From Gyrodactylus bullatarudis (taxonomy: Eukaryota > Platyhelminthes > Monogenea > Gyrodactylidea > Gyrodactylidae): DNA of 64,000 nt. The stretch covers positions 99,630-163,629 of the forward strand of contig SSNU01000038.1 in the NCBI GenBank assembly GCA_012064415.1. Reading direction: 5' to 3'. This document shows positions 27,201 through 42,200 of the stretch, piece by piece (position 1 is the stretch's first letter; each line of letters opens with the position of its first letter). The notes under the pieces are model-generated. The model did no database searches. It saw only the letters and a list, made by a program, of their open reading frames with translations, and was not told the DNA's origin. The position numbers were made by a program, and so were the translations under genes.

Positions 27201-30200
27201 AACCTTGTCGAATGCTTGAATAAAAAGCTTGAAATCAAGAGCAATTCTCTAATCCAGAAATGCTATTGATATGAAAAGATTTTTGAATTAGGGCAAATTT
27301 TTCAAAATAAAGAAAATACAATGCTTTCTTTATAGTGGTCGGATTAATATGTGAGGCACTTCTAATATTTATGATTCACGACTTATCTTACATAATATAT
27401 TTTTCAAATCATGACCATTCGATTCATAGAAAAATTCTCTATCGAATGATACCTAAATGAAGTTGTTACCTATCATAACTTTTCTAGTAAAGGTAAATAT
27501 ACTATTTTTCATTGGAATTGAAAACGAAAAAATATGTGAGGCACTTTTAATCTTCTATATTTGGTGTACTTTTCCCTGAAAAAACCTGAGATAACAGTAT
27601 AATATATAATTTTTTAAATTTTTTTCAGATTTCTCAACACATTTTTTTGAATTTTTAAAGATCTTTCGTATAACCTGTCTCTTCAAAAATTAAGAGCTCA
27701 AGACGATTAAATACTCAAATTTAAAGTCTTGAAAATAAAGGGAGATTCTTTGAAGATTCTAATGTTCTCTCACAACATATAACAAAATCAAAAATATCAA
27801 AACTAAAGAATAATTCTAATAAAACCTAGTAAAAGATTGGAAAGGACTAAAATTTCTGATAGGACATTTTAAAAGATAGCTATTCAAAAACTTGTGATCT
27901 TGAATCAAGCAAAAGCCAAACAAGATTTGAGTAGAAATTGGAGAATAATTCTAAAGTTATTGAAAAATTATCTAAAGTTCTCTTTTAAATGAAGTCTGAA
28001 AAATGCCCAAAACGTTCAGAATACCATATGAATATTCGATCTGAATGAATCAAGGACATATTATGTCGGAGAGACTTTTGGGATAAAACCATAGTTTCTA
28101 ATGAGGATAAGTTTGATATGGATGAACCTGATAGCTTAAGCTGCCATTGGTGCTCAGATGGGAAGGATCCCAAGAAAATACTGAACTTCGAACATGGTGT
28201 AGCTTGAACTATGGTTTGCTCAGCAATGATTTTATCAGGAACTTTACTGCTAGTTATTGTTGATGGAAAATTGTACTCAGAAAATAACCAGGAAATTTCA
28301 ATTAATACAGCTCAAACACTAAAAAATAGATTTATAGGAAATTTTCGTATCTCAACACGTTAAATCATACGAGAAACAGCTTCAAAATATTGATGAACTA
28401 AAGTTTGAAAAATAAAATAATTGTTGAGAATTTCATGATTATAATCTAGAAGATTCAATTTCAAAACAATTTTCGAAATCTTTCAGGAGAAGGAGAATTT
28501 TTATGCTAATAAAAAGTGCCCCACATATTTTTTCGTTTTCAATTCCAATGAAAAATAGTATATTTACCTTTGCTAGAAAAGTTATGATAGGTAACAACTT
28601 CATTTAGGTATCATTCGATAGAGAATTTTTCTATGAATCGAATGGTCATGATTTGAAAAATATATTATGTAAGATAAGTCGTGAATCATAAATATTAGAA
28701 GTGCCTCACATATTAATTCGACCACTATATATTTCCTGTTATTATTATTAAAAATGATCTGCCAATATTTCTTTTTCAAGTTACTACATTATTGTTTCAT
28801 AAACAATGTTTATAGACGATGATACATTTGTTATATGTAAAATTGTACAGTTCTGTGTACGGTCGAATGTATTTAACTGATTTTATCATTTTTTACTTAA
28901 TGATGATAAATATGATACATGTTAAAAATCTTAATTAATCGTGAATTCTCTTAGATAAACATTAGATTCTAAACGTAGGTAAGAAGCGGAATAAATAAAT
29001 GTTATTAAAATAAATCTACTAAATAATTTCTTCATTGTAACGTATGGATCCAAGTTTATCTAATAAGAAGTTGAAAGAAAATCCCCAAGAAGAAAAACAG
29101 TGCTCTAAGGCAGGAGGAGATTTTCATATGAAACCACTTCGAATATAATATATATAATATATTCGAAAAAAAATCATCTTATTGCCGAAATCATCTATAA
29201 AATATGATGATTTAATACCAAATGTTAAGGTTTGCAGTGAAGCTGATTATTTTTCCTACTCATAACCGCTAAAGCTAGTTAAAAAATGGAATCGTAATGT
29301 AAAGTTTTCTTTGATCAAAAAATCGAATTTGCTAGATATCAAGGATGCCCTTAACCCTTTCGATACCATAGCTGAACGAATAAAGTTTCAGACTTAATTC
29401 TCTCACAGAATTACCTAAACTGTGATGATAAAAAACATTTACTGGGACAAAATTTTATGAAAATTTTTTCTTACACATAATTTCATCAGTCTGATTTATA
29501 TTGAAATTCCCATCTACTTGTGAGTAATTTAGAGTGAAACTTTGCAAATGAAGGGATTTATTTGAAAGTTAATTGTTTCAAAGACTCAATTAATGTCAAA
29601 AAGAATATCTTTTAAATTTCATTCGATCTTATTTCAAATTAACCTAGATATTGAAGATCTAAGGTAAAAATGGGGTTGAAAATTACCCCATTTTCACGAG
29701 ACTATTGATGGAACTGTTTTGGATTAACTATTTAGCTTCTACGGAAATTATTATTATTATCTCTGAATATTGATAAGTTTAATAATTTCGATCAACAAGA
29801 ATCATGAATTAAGGAATTCTACCTCCTTCGGTAAAAGTTTAAATATCAATGGCATTCTTATGCCTGGCTAGCAAAAATATAGCATGATAGAAATCTTAGA
29901 TAGTTTGTGATATACTATCAAAAAATAATCATAAAAAATGTTTCAAAATCATTGAAAAAAGCCAGTTTGACCTCTGGTATCGAAAGGGTTAAAAATTGCT
30001 TGGAAGTTTAGTTTCAATTTCTTGATTCTTTTATCTGCTTGAGAATTATTGAAATTTCGACTATCAAAGATCGATTAAAAATGGCCAGTTTGTCATCGTT
30101 AAACTAAAAAATTGAAATCAATAAAAACTTTCAGCTTCAAGTTCGAAATTATGGGTATTTGAAAATACACAAAATATATACAAACCAGAACAAAATTTAA

Positions 30201-33200
30201 TTCCCTGCCGAATAAGAAAATGGACGAGAAGATTATATAAAATTGTTAACTCTAATATTTATAATTTTGAAAATAATTAATATTATACATTTTATTCAAT
30301 CAGTAAAAGTTGGGTTCGTAATTTTGATTTCAAGTAATCATTCTTCTTGGTCAAAAATTGAATTTCTGTAAAAGTCCTAGATTTTATTGAATTTTAAGTA
30401 GAAAAATTATTATTATTATTCAACTTTCGAACTGAAGAATTACTCTAAACATGAATTTTTTAATGAATATTTTTCTTAATCCTCTTTAATATCTATTCAA
30501 GTTGTGATTAATAATAAAATCTACTTTTTGCAGGTCCTACCAAAAAAGAATAAGGACGGCAGTAAAGTTATGAATCCTGATCTTCCAGAGTTCACCGTTC
30601 CTACTCTCGAAGCCTTCATTACAGACTCGAATATTCTCCACGCATTTGTATCAGATGGTCCAATGAAATCTTTTTGCTTCCGACGTTTGTCATATCTTTC
30701 CTCAAAGTTTCATTTACATCAACTCTTGAATGAAACTCGTGAACTAGCTGAACAAAAGCGTGTTCCTCATCGAGATTTCTACAACATTCGCAAGGTATTT
30801 GCTAGCTTTTATGTACCTCTTCAAATAAGCATATTTTCTTGAAATGATTTCTCTTGAGTTTTTTCTCTCTGATGAAGATTTTTGTTGAAAAAATTTGACT
30901 TTACTCCCAGTAATCATACCTGTAGAATTCAAATATGTAATCGCCTGATCTCTATCTTTTTGCTAAACCTTGAAAGTTTGACCCAATTCTCTATTAATAA
31001 CTCATGAACTAAAAATAGTTACGTTAGAATAACTGTAGATTTATAATCTTCTTAGACCATATGAATGCAAATTATGAAAAAATATTCTCTTGGTCTTAAG
31101 GTAAAAAGATAAAAAGCTTTTAAAATTTAACTAGCCAATCAGGAAGCAGTTTTTCTCAGTGAGGTGTTAGGTAAAGTCTTTATTCACAAATAAATCAGAT
31201 GCGAAGGGAAAATTTTAGCCCAAACTAAAACAAGTTATTCAAATATATTCACACTCCACACTGAATGGAAATTGTATTTTCAGGTTGACACACACATCCA
31301 TGCTGCCTCGTGCATGAATCAAAAGCATCTCCTACGATTCATAAAAAAAGCAATTAAAACAAATGCTGAAGATATTGTCACAATCGATAAGGATACAAAA
31401 GAGCCAATTACTATGAATGAAGTAAGTCTCTAATGTCCATGCATTCTATTGTTAATGAGTCTGCTTTTGGGTTCAGTTGAATTTGATTGGCTTAAGAGGG
31501 ATACATTATCTCTTTTCTGATTGGTTTATTTTTTATCATAATTTTAATGTTTTTGTTAGGTCGAATCGTGATCGCCAATCACAGAATTCCCTTAAATACT
31601 TTGAAATTCAATATTCCTGTTTTTTAGTATCAATAAAAATTCTAGCTACTTCTAGGAAATTTCAATCAAATATATTTAATATAAAGCTAGTTAATATGAA
31701 GATGAGAATTTATGATTTTTACAAGACTCTTATTTTTTCATCAAGAAATCGAATTTGATTAAGATGTTTTGGAATCTAGATCATGATGCCCTCTTTCACG
31801 ATACAGAGAAAAATAAATTTTCAAGGATCTCGAAATATCAAATTTCATCGACTTTCAAGTAGGGAAAATGATCAAAAAACCAAAATTTAATTTTCACACG
31901 ATTATGGGGTGATTCTTAAAACCAGATTCAACATACTTAATTTCTTTGAATAATTGGGATCCTAAAAATCAACTTTTGATCACTCTCTCAAATTGAAATC
32001 AACAAAAAAATTTTAACTCAAAGTTCAAAAAAATTTGAATTTAGCGCTATTTCAAGATTTCAAATTTGCCATATTTTCCTTAAAAATTGATTTTTTCTTA
32101 ATTTTTTTTCTCCGTGTCGTGAAAGAGGCCCTCATGATCTAGATTCTAAAAAATCTTGATCAAATTCGATTTCTTGATGAAAAAATTAGAGTCTTGTAAA
32201 AATCATAAATTCTCATCTTCATAATAACTAGGTGTAAATCTGCTAAATTTTAGTTTAATCTCTCGTTTACACTTTCAAATTGAAAAATCTTATCAACAAG
32301 TTAGAAAAATCAAATAGTAGAATAGTTTTATGAGCATGGAATGCAAACTAAAATTATTATGGTTTTAATCAAGACTCTATAGTTTGATCAGGTCAAATCA
32401 ATAGAAACTCATTTCGTTTTCATTATGTTTATTTATTAACCTTTATAGCAACATACACTAATTGATTCTTGTTTCTGATTGAGTACAATTACTTTCACGA
32501 AATTCTGCAAGTTTACAGATGAAAAATAATAAGCAAAATTTGTAAGCAGAGTTTTGATTGAGAACTCAAAAATATTTTAATTCTAAATGACTGAAAAAAG
32601 GTTTTAAATTTTTCCAGAGATTGAGAAGGAAACTAAAATTATTATTTCTTCTAGCTGATAAAACAACTGGGCGTTACAGCCTATGATTTGAATATTGATA
32701 AATTAGACGTCCATGCTGATCGAAATACATTTCATCGTTTCGACAAGTTCAATGCTAAATACAATCCGGTTGGTCAAAGTCAACTACGTGAGGTGTTCAT
32801 GAAAACAGATAACTACTGCAAAGGAAAATACTTTGCCCATGTTCTTAAAGAAGTTAGTTTCTTTTAATTTTGTATTGAAATTTCAGCTTAATACGAAATT
32901 TTTGTGAAAGAAAAACCAACTTTTCATTGATTAAGTTGTACGATAAGGAATGTGATTGAATACAAAATATTATTTAATTGAAAAACCTGATAAATGAAGA
33001 AATTAAAAAAAAATTCTTAGTTTTCTAATCCCCTCAGAAAAGAATTCTCTAAATTTAAAGTTATAAAAGTGATTAAATCCATTTTCTACCTCATCTTTTA
33101 ATTTTCAATTCTCGATCCTTTAGAAAAGGTTCTAGACTCTAGAGATTTTTAAATTTTCTCTTCCTCAAAATATTTTTTAATCTCTTTTTCTAAGTGCGGT

Positions 33201-36200
33201 CTCGCATTGTCCTTCAGAAATTCTACAGGATCTCGATTAATTTTATCTTGGACAAAATGCCACGTGAATACTCTAGAAAGCTTTACCAAAAATATCTTTC
33301 CAATTAAAATACTCAGAAGTATTGATGTTTTTCAATTTTAGGAATATGTAATGAGATCGAACAAAATGACTGTTCAATTATCTTTCTAATGGTACCAAAT
33401 TTGTTTGAATTCATTTTAGTTTAGAAGAATCAAGCTTTTATTGAAGTTGGAGTTCCATTAATTATTACACAATTCAATAAATTATAATCTTAATCTCATA
33501 TAACATTTAATAGTTTCAAAATTTTAGTATCCAATAAGTCGTTTTATTTATCATCAAATGTTTAATTTAATTTTCGGGTTTAGTTATACGAAAATGACTT
33601 CTTAATCTTAGATTTTGATGCTGATTATCTCCTAAATTTTCTAAAAAACAAATATTAAAATTACATCTATACCCCAGAGATGGATGTGGAAAATTAACCC
33701 CTCATCTCTCTCCCCCCCCAAAAAATATATAAAAATTCGTGTCATCACTTGAAAGTAGGCATAATATCATTTTCAACCTAAAAATTTAGTTTTAATTTCT
33801 AGATCAAAACCGTACGATAAACTGCATACCTTGGATTTAAAATAACCATTATATCATTTTGCTGACTAATGTCTTGCATTCTGTAGGTAGAAGACGAAAA
33901 TAGATTCTGGGTGAATATGAGCTCTTTATTTTCGTCGGTTCTCATCAGACCCTACACCGAAACATGTATTTATACAGAATATTAATCAATGAAATGTGAA
34001 AGTTCGTATGGGCCAATCAGAGCATTTATTTGTAACCGGTTGGAGGGTGGAGAGGTTAGTTGGGTAGATTTCTGATTGTTGGAACAGTGTTGGTGTNNNN
34101 NNNNNNNNNNNNNNNNNNNNNNNNNNNNNNNNNNNNNNNNNNNNNNNNNNNNNNNNNNNNNNNNNNNNNNNNNNNNNNNNNNNNNNNNNNNNNNNNNNNN
34201 NNNNNNNNNNNNNNNNNNNNNNNNNNNNNNNNNNNNNNNNNNNNNNNNNNNNNNNNNNNNNNNNNNNNNNNNNNNNNNNNNNNNNNCCAACAATCAGAAA
34301 TCTACCCAACTAACCTCTCCACCCTCCAACCGGTTACAAATAAATGCTCTGATTGGCCCATACGAACTTTCACATTTCATTGATTAATATTCTGTATAAA
34401 TACATGTTTCGGTGTAGGGTCTGATGAGAACCGACGAAAATAAAGAGCTCATATTCACCCAGAATCTATTTTCGTCTTCTACCTACAGAATGCAAGACAT
34501 TAGTCAGCAAAATGATAATATATTCGCAGGAATCTAAAGCAAGACATTATATCATCAATTAAAGTTGATCATGCAATTGTGAAAACATTTTCTTGAATAT
34601 CATTTCTCTTTATTCCTCAAAAATATCTTGGTTGAGAAAAGGGGTCTGCTCTACCCCCAAAACAAACGATTCGTCGATCCTTAATCCTGTACAGCATTTG
34701 TGAATTTGGTCATATTTTGAAAAAAAGTTGTCTTTCTTCGCTCAGTTTTTGTTTGATTCACAAGTTATGAATCATGAAAGTAGCATTAGAAGAGATTAAA
34801 TTATAACCTATAATTTATAAGCTATTAATTGAACATTAAAAAATTAATCAAATGTGGACTTAGTCTTGATTTATTTTACAAGATTCTTTGTTTTACTTTA
34901 AAACTAAAGTGAATCTTAAATTTTCAATCATTCAATCTAACAACTTTTAGATCTGGAGTTTCATTTCTTTTTAAAGTCAATCCTATCCTACAGACTCTAT
35001 AATATAGCTGAGGGCTTGCCCAATGAGCACTATGCTTAAGGTTCGATTCTCGACCAAGGCGTAATTTTTCGATTTTTTCTTGCTAGTGGTATTATTGATT
35101 ACGCAATCCTGTGTATACTTTCAAGTAGTAATCTATAATTTTTAGGTTGAACTAAAATATTTTTTCCAGGTTTTATTCAAATAAAGGGTATAAATTTAAT
35201 ATCATTAAATTAAGCTTGAACTTATCTTTCTTATTATCGGATAAGCTTTTCGATAATCAAAGTTTCCAATTTCTAATATCCATCCCTACTCTATATTAGA
35301 CTTGAACGAAATTTTGCAATATCAGTTAAATCGCTCATCAATATGATAAATATAATCTTCAAAAAACGTTTTAAATTTGAAAAGTTTCACAATTTTGTTT
35401 ATCTTATTCCAGAAGCATGGAAAAGTATTTTGAAGCGGAATTTGGTGGGATAGTATTAAAATAATTGAAGATTATATTTATCATATTGATGGGCTATTTA
35501 ACTGATATTGCAAAATTTCGTTCAAGTCTACTCTATATTCATAAAAAGATATTCCGAGAAAAACTTTATCTACTCTTTCTATTCTTAGCGTTTATAATAA
35601 ATTTAATTTATTCACTCTCAGAAAAATAGTAAGCATAATTTTTGTCATTCTCCAAGTAAACGATAGACTATGTATGTGCTAGTCCTTTGAATAAAATAAT
35701 GATCTCTCAATGCCCTCAAGCAATGCAATTTCGTGTCGCTCGCCTTTTATAGAAAAAGAAGAAAATCTTCAGTCATAGGAGTAGACAAAAGATTTTTTTC
35801 ACTTGAAATTTATGATTTTGTCACCATAAATAAGTTGGATTTCAAAGGAAATTGTAATGATAACTAGTGACTATAGAGAACCCTAATATATTCTCAAATG
35901 ATTATTTTAATTTCCAAAAAGGTATTCGCAGACTTGGAAGAGTCGAAATATCAGAATGCAGAACCTCGTCTTTCAATTTACGGACGAAATGCCAATGAAT
36001 GGTCATGTCTCGCAGATTGGGCTGTCACTGAGAAAGTTTACTCAGATAATATTCGCTGGCTTATTCAGGTGCCACGGTTATATGATATTTACCATAACAA
36101 CGGACAAATGAAAAATTTTCAAGTAATTTTAATTTTCAAATCAACATTATTTGCAAAAAATGAACAGGTTCACCACAGGTTTTATTCATTCTGTAGAATC

Positions 36201-39200
36201 TATAACTTTTTATTTTTTTTAAACCTATAGAAAATCTTGGAAAAATGCTATTTATTTGATTCAGTAGCTTCAAGAATTTAAAGTCATTACAGAACTCATC
36301 TGAAAATATTTTTTTCCGGCTTCAAAAATAATTACAAGTGAAATTTTTTCCGAGCTGTTTTAAAACCTAATTTGAATTTGAATTTATGAAAAGTGCGCTC
36401 AATGAATCGGAGGTCTAAAACTCAGAGTAAGATATATGTTATGTGGTATCATTAGAATCGTCTTTTCATAAAGATTCTATTTATGACTCAGCCTAAACTT
36501 TGAAAAATTGGCCAAATATAGCTAGCGCTCATGGACCATTATTCGCAAATTTATTTTAATTCGTCTGATCCTATGAGTCTGACACACTGAAGAAAATCTA
36601 TTAATCTAAAATTTTTCTACCAGATTTGGATTCTATTAAAGATAGTAAACTCTATAGCCTGAAGAAAAATCAAAGACAAGATCAGCCTAAACCTAATTGA
36701 CATGAAGATGAGAATTTACTATTTTTACAAAAAAACTCAATATTTTTCTCCGGATTCACAGAAAAACGGAATGAGCTGATAAGAAGTAGATATTCGAAAT
36801 TAATTAGAAAAAAATTCAATCTGACCGAAATTAGGCCGTTTTTCGAATTTCGACTTTTTCAACTTTTGAGCTCATTTTTATCGATTTCGATGATTCGAAG
36901 CAGTTAAATGCAGATATTTGGGATCAAGATTAGACGAAGAATTCGAATTCACCTGTAGATGTTCACTGAAGTTCGTCATTACTGTGGGAAATCAAACCAT
37001 TTGAATTTTTCGATTATCACTAAGACAAATTATCCAATTTCTCGGAAACAGTAAATTCTTCGCTATCTCTATGGCCAAATTTAAATTCTTCGTCTAATGT
37101 TGATCCCTAATATCATCACTTAACTGCTTCGAATCATCGAAATCGATAAAAATTTTGAGTTCAAAAGTTGAAAAAGTGAAATTTGGTACATTTTCGAAAT
37201 TCAAAAAACGGCCTAATTTTGGTCATAATGAATTTTTACAAGAATATTTTTTATTCCTAAAACTTAAAACCTCATTTTATTATTGAATTCAAAAAATAAT
37301 TTTTCTCCTGTGAATCCGGAGAAAAATAGGGAGTCTTTTGTAAAAAAAGTTAATTCTCATTTGAATAAATGCAGTAATAAATGCCAAAACATTTTTAAAA
37401 AACTTAATCGTTCACTCAAAAACCTAAACTTAATCGAATTCAAAAAAGAACTTAAAAAAGCTATGATCTGAAGAATTAATTATGCTTATAAAGATAACAT
37501 ATGTATTGTTAATATAAATATATCATAATAATAATAATAATTTTATTATTATCTTCATGTCAATTAGGTTTATGTTTCCTTTTTAAATGCATTGAATTGA
37601 AACGTAGATCCTAGATATATTATAGTCTAAAACTTAGAATTGAAGAAAAGTGTAGTCAAAAATATAAAAACTAAAATAACTATAGTCAAAATAAATCTGG
37701 AAAAATCTCTCAACATTTTTTATTGGAATTTGACTATAGCCAAATGTGTAAAATATTGAAGAAAGTGTAGTCAAGAGTAAAATATTTTTTTCAAAAAATT
37801 ATTATAAGGTGTAGTCAAAAATGTAAAAACGAAAATAAATTTAATTCATTCAAAAATAAATAACTGGCATCAATCCCTTTTTTTACTCATAAAAATATTC
37901 TCATGTTTTTTTTAGAACAGAGTGAATTGCTGGTAAAAATAGGCATTTTAATACTTTGAAGCTCCAAAAATTACCTTATAAATTTGAGATAAATTCACTG
38001 TATTTTTAAATACAAATGCATCAAAATGAAGTTATTTAAAGATTGTTTGAACTTTTATTTTTCTTCGTTAAGGCGATTTTTCTCTTAAATAATTATTACT
38101 TCGATGTTCAAGACTTATTGATGAATTTAGAAAATATGGGATTTTCATTTGTACTAAACAATGAATCGACTCTGCTTTGTTAAAAATATATCAGACTGTC
38201 TCTTCCTTTCTATCGTTCTGCATTTTGATTGGATAAGTTAATTCAGTTTTTTTTTCAAAAACTATACATATATCAGTCCAATACAGACTCACAAATTAGA
38301 CACACAGTCTGAGAATTATCCTGCGTAAATCTATTTAGTCTCTATGTCAAGCTGTTCATTTGAAAATGTCAAAATATATCGATTATCTCTGGAATGGATA
38401 GAAAAATTGACTTTCAAATTTTCCGAATTTTTTCTTATTTACGCTTTATGAAAAAATTTGTCAAAACTTTATTATTCTTATATGAAGTCTATGAATTTAT
38501 TTATTCATTCATAGATGTGACATAAATATAAAATGAGTAAAATATACAGCTAGCTAGCCATAAATGAAGTTTTTCCCTAATTTCGCAAAAAAACTTTTGA
38601 TTCAAAAAAAACACAAAAAATTTCTTCATACTTGTCGGGACATTTTCGATTTGGGGTCATTTTTGATTAAAAGTATGACAAATATAGCTGATAAGAAGAT
38701 GGAAAATTATTATTTCTATCACTCAATTACACTGAAATCAAAAAAAAGTTTCTGACTCAAGGTTTTCTTTCAAGTTCTAAAGGCATCTTAATCTTATCAG
38801 TTTGATTTCCCTATAATCAAATTGCGCTAAATTTCCGTTCTTTTTGAACTTTTATTTATTTCAAAGGAAAAGAATCACATTTACACAAGAAAACTGATTT
38901 TTCGCAGTACTTGGTTCTCAAGTAATAAAAATGATAAAGATATCAAACGATAACGAGTTGATCTCAAATAATCATTTATTATCAAGCAGTGATCCTAAAA
39001 TGTTTCAACTCAAACTTGATAAAAATTTGGGGCTACTATTATTTGAAATTGAAAAATGGCACGAATTTTTATCAGAAAGATTTTTTTCTAGGAAATATTA
39101 GAAACTTTAATCACTACCAAAAAGTAGCAAGATTTATTTCCTTGAAAGTATCTTTTTAAATTTAGTTCGGTAAGAATACACCTCTCAAGACAAAGTTTTA

Positions 39201-42200
39201 TCGATGTAAGAATCCTGAGATGACTGTAGCGTAATTCTTAAGGCCTTGAAATTTTAAAGATTAGTATTTTTTAAACTCCTCATCTGAGTGAGTCAAATAT
39301 TTTCTTTTTTCCGAACATTTTTTCGGCTGCAATGCGATTTTGTTAGATCTAACTTAGAAAATGCCATTCATGAAATTTAAATTCGAAATCTTTAATTCTC
39401 TGATACCCCAAATTCCCATTTTCCCAAACATCTTCAACATGTCCTAAATTAATCGGAATTTTTTAATAGAATATGCAGTACTGATCAAAAATACCTTACA
39501 AACCTATTTCTATTTAAAATTGGATTCAAATGGCTCAAAATTTAGATTTTATTTGATTGTACTAGAAAGATTCATTGAAAATAGTTGGCATTTTCAATTG
39601 CGATTCGAGTTTACTAAGCAAAATTTAAAATACTTGGTTTAATAGGAACTTTTTTACGTTGAAAAATTCTCTTTGCACAGCTGGATGTTAAAAAAGCCTG
39701 TCTCTACTCCTCATATTCAAATTCATATTATACCTCAGAACATTTTTATTCTCTAGACATTTCTAAGCAACATCTTTATGCCACTATTCGAGGTGACAAT
39801 TGATCCAAGTAAAGACCCCAAATTATATGCCTTTTTAACACATGTAACTGGATTTGATTCGGTTGATGATGAATCGAAACCGGAGCTCATCCCAATGGAT
39901 TACGATACACTGACACCAGATCAATGGGATATCGATGAAAATCCATGTTACGTCTACTATATCTTTTACATGTATGCAAATATTGCTGTACTCAATCAAT
40001 TACGTCAGTGAGTGAAAAATTTGATTCATATCAAACCCATAGAACATTATATCCCGAACTCTGTTGATCTTCAGTATTTTTTAAAATTTTTTATTCAAAA
40101 AGAGAATAAATTAAAAATACCTAAAAACCAATGCTTCATCAAATATTATCTCCAGATAACACACTTCTCGATCATCCTATTACACTATCTAAAGCTAGTT
40201 AATATGCTCATTTTTTCATCAAAAAATCGAATTAGATCTAGATTTTTTGGAAAGATTTTTCAAAATCCGAATTAGGAGAGACACTTTTACCGATTTAAGA
40301 AAAATTAATTATTTTGGAAAAATTTGGAGAAATTTAAATTTTGAGTTGTACGGTATTTCGGAGCTATTAATTTTGCAAGTAGTACAAATGGTTGCAAAAC
40401 GATAGTGAGATATTTCTTTATTATACTTGAGAAACAAATTTTGATCCTTCTGATACTTTGAAACCCAACAAAAATTTACAACTCAATTTTAAAAAATTGC
40501 GCTTACTCGAATTTTAAAATTTCTCCTAATGATTTTTGAGTAAACGTGTACCGTTTCACTCGAATTTCAAAATATCTTTCGGACCTTGATGAAAAATTTT
40601 GTAAAAATCATAAATCTCCAAATTTATCCACTGTACTTTTATGTTTTTAGAAGCTTTTGAGATTATTTTGAATATGGTATATTACACGTTAATAAAGTTT
40701 ATCCTCCAAAATTTTAGACTAATAAATAGTGTATAAACTTTATAATTGATCTCTTTAATTGAGGAGAATAAACCCAATAAAAGATGCGACATCTTGTCTT
40801 TTTTCCATTTTATAAATACACTGATGAATTCATATAAATAAATATATTCTCTGTCATTTTTACATAATGAAAATGCTTACGTCAATACGCAATGCATGAA
40901 GCTTTCACTTACTTTCTAATTGGCCTCCCTATCAAAAGCTTTGAAGTTGCTTTATTTTTAAATCTCTAAAAGGATAATTGGGAAAATATATTCATCAAAT
41001 CTTTTAAACTTGGTTTCTAACGTACACAAGAATGTAACCATGTTTCAATTTATTTTCGATTTTGAAATTAATATATCGACATGTGTGAGGTTTAATCTTC
41101 ATTCTTTTAGAATGCTAAATAAGATTAGAATCTATCAATTTCTGTACAAGTTTGATAGGCTGTTATTAATTAATGTAAGTAACATAAAGCTAAATAACAT
41201 GAAGTTGGGAATTTATGATTTTTACGAAAAACTCGATTTTTTCATCAAAATTTCGAATCCTACTCATTTTGACCACTTCTACGATTTGAAGAAAAAATTT
41301 TGCTGACTCGAAGTCATGTTAGTGTTAAGAACGAACGAAGTCTTGTCTTATTGAGATCCTGGAAAATTTTTTTTGACCACAGTCCTTTCAAATCAATAAA
41401 AATTTTGAGTTCAAAGTTCAAAGAAATCCGATTTTGGCGCCAAATCGAAATTTTAAAAATGACCATTTTTTCATGAAAATAATTTTTTTTCAGAATTTTT
41501 TTCTCCAATTCGTAGAAGTGGTTAACATGAGTAGGATTCAAAAAAATTCTTTTACAAATTCGAAGAAAAAAATCATAGATTCCCAACTTCATATCAACCA
41601 ACTTTAGTAGAAGACTAATTGTTCATTTCTTCGAGGCTCTTTCACTTCCAAGGAAGAAGTCTATATGTATTGAGAAGATTGGGCTTTTGATTTTAAAATG
41701 AATCAATCTACTGTTCTGTATTGTTTTTCGAGGAATAGTTTACCCATTTCAATCGCTTAAGTTTTAATCAACCTTTTTCTAGTGAGATTTTCGATGGATT
41801 TTCAGAATTAAAAATTTTTTGGGTGTGAAAAGATTGACTTTCAAAGAAGAACTAATCAGAGGAAATTTAAAATCTAGACTAATTTAGACTAATTAGGCTA
41901 TCTTCTCCCTTCTTTTACATGGTAAATGACATTTCCAGAATTCACTGTTCCATTCACAGTGTTTCATTGAATATAATGTTGTTCTCTTGCTACCTGACTA
42001 TTTTGTCTTGTGGCTTGTACTGGTCTATCTGTAGAACAAGAAAAGGGTGTAGTATTTCTTAAAAATAAGAATTATAATAGTTACTGTTATAATAATCAGA
42101 ATTATTAGAGTTAACAGCTCTGATAATATAATTCATCACAAGAAGGAAAATTAAGATTACCCTGATAAAAACAGTTGAGACTCACACAATATTTCGAATA

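Larger units (their letters stand above)
21390..30533. other. AMPD intron of 9.1 kb, transposon rich
   Basis: Contains two TTAA-flanked MITEs, a fold-back family fragment at 22018-22400, and a Tc3-like element (all listed separately). At 24640-24745 there is a stretch also present, diverged, at 39555-39615 (shared ttttcaattgcgatt). A short ORF at 23536-23814 has no recognisable domain and I do not call it a gene. Confidence 0.5.
32853..35921. other. AMPD intron of 3.1 kb
   Basis: Holds the inverted LTR-like pair around a gap (33852-34522), a MULE-like fold-back element (35298-35529) and a weak tRNA-like stretch at about 35006-35055 with a B box ggttcgattc. Nothing else coding was seen. Confidence 0.5.

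Noticed and set aside
33982..34387. Four mirrored ORFs on both strands
   Set aside because: They are readings of the same inverted repeat through a gap of N; no real protein features.
35006..35055. tRNA gene candidate
   Set aside because: Only a B box and a poor A-box-like stretch are present; no cloverleaf could be drawn.
37640..37830. Possible CRISPR-like or satellite array
   Set aside because: The gtgtagtcaaaaat phrase recurs only a few times with irregular spacing and decay; it is a minor repeat in a eukaryotic intron.
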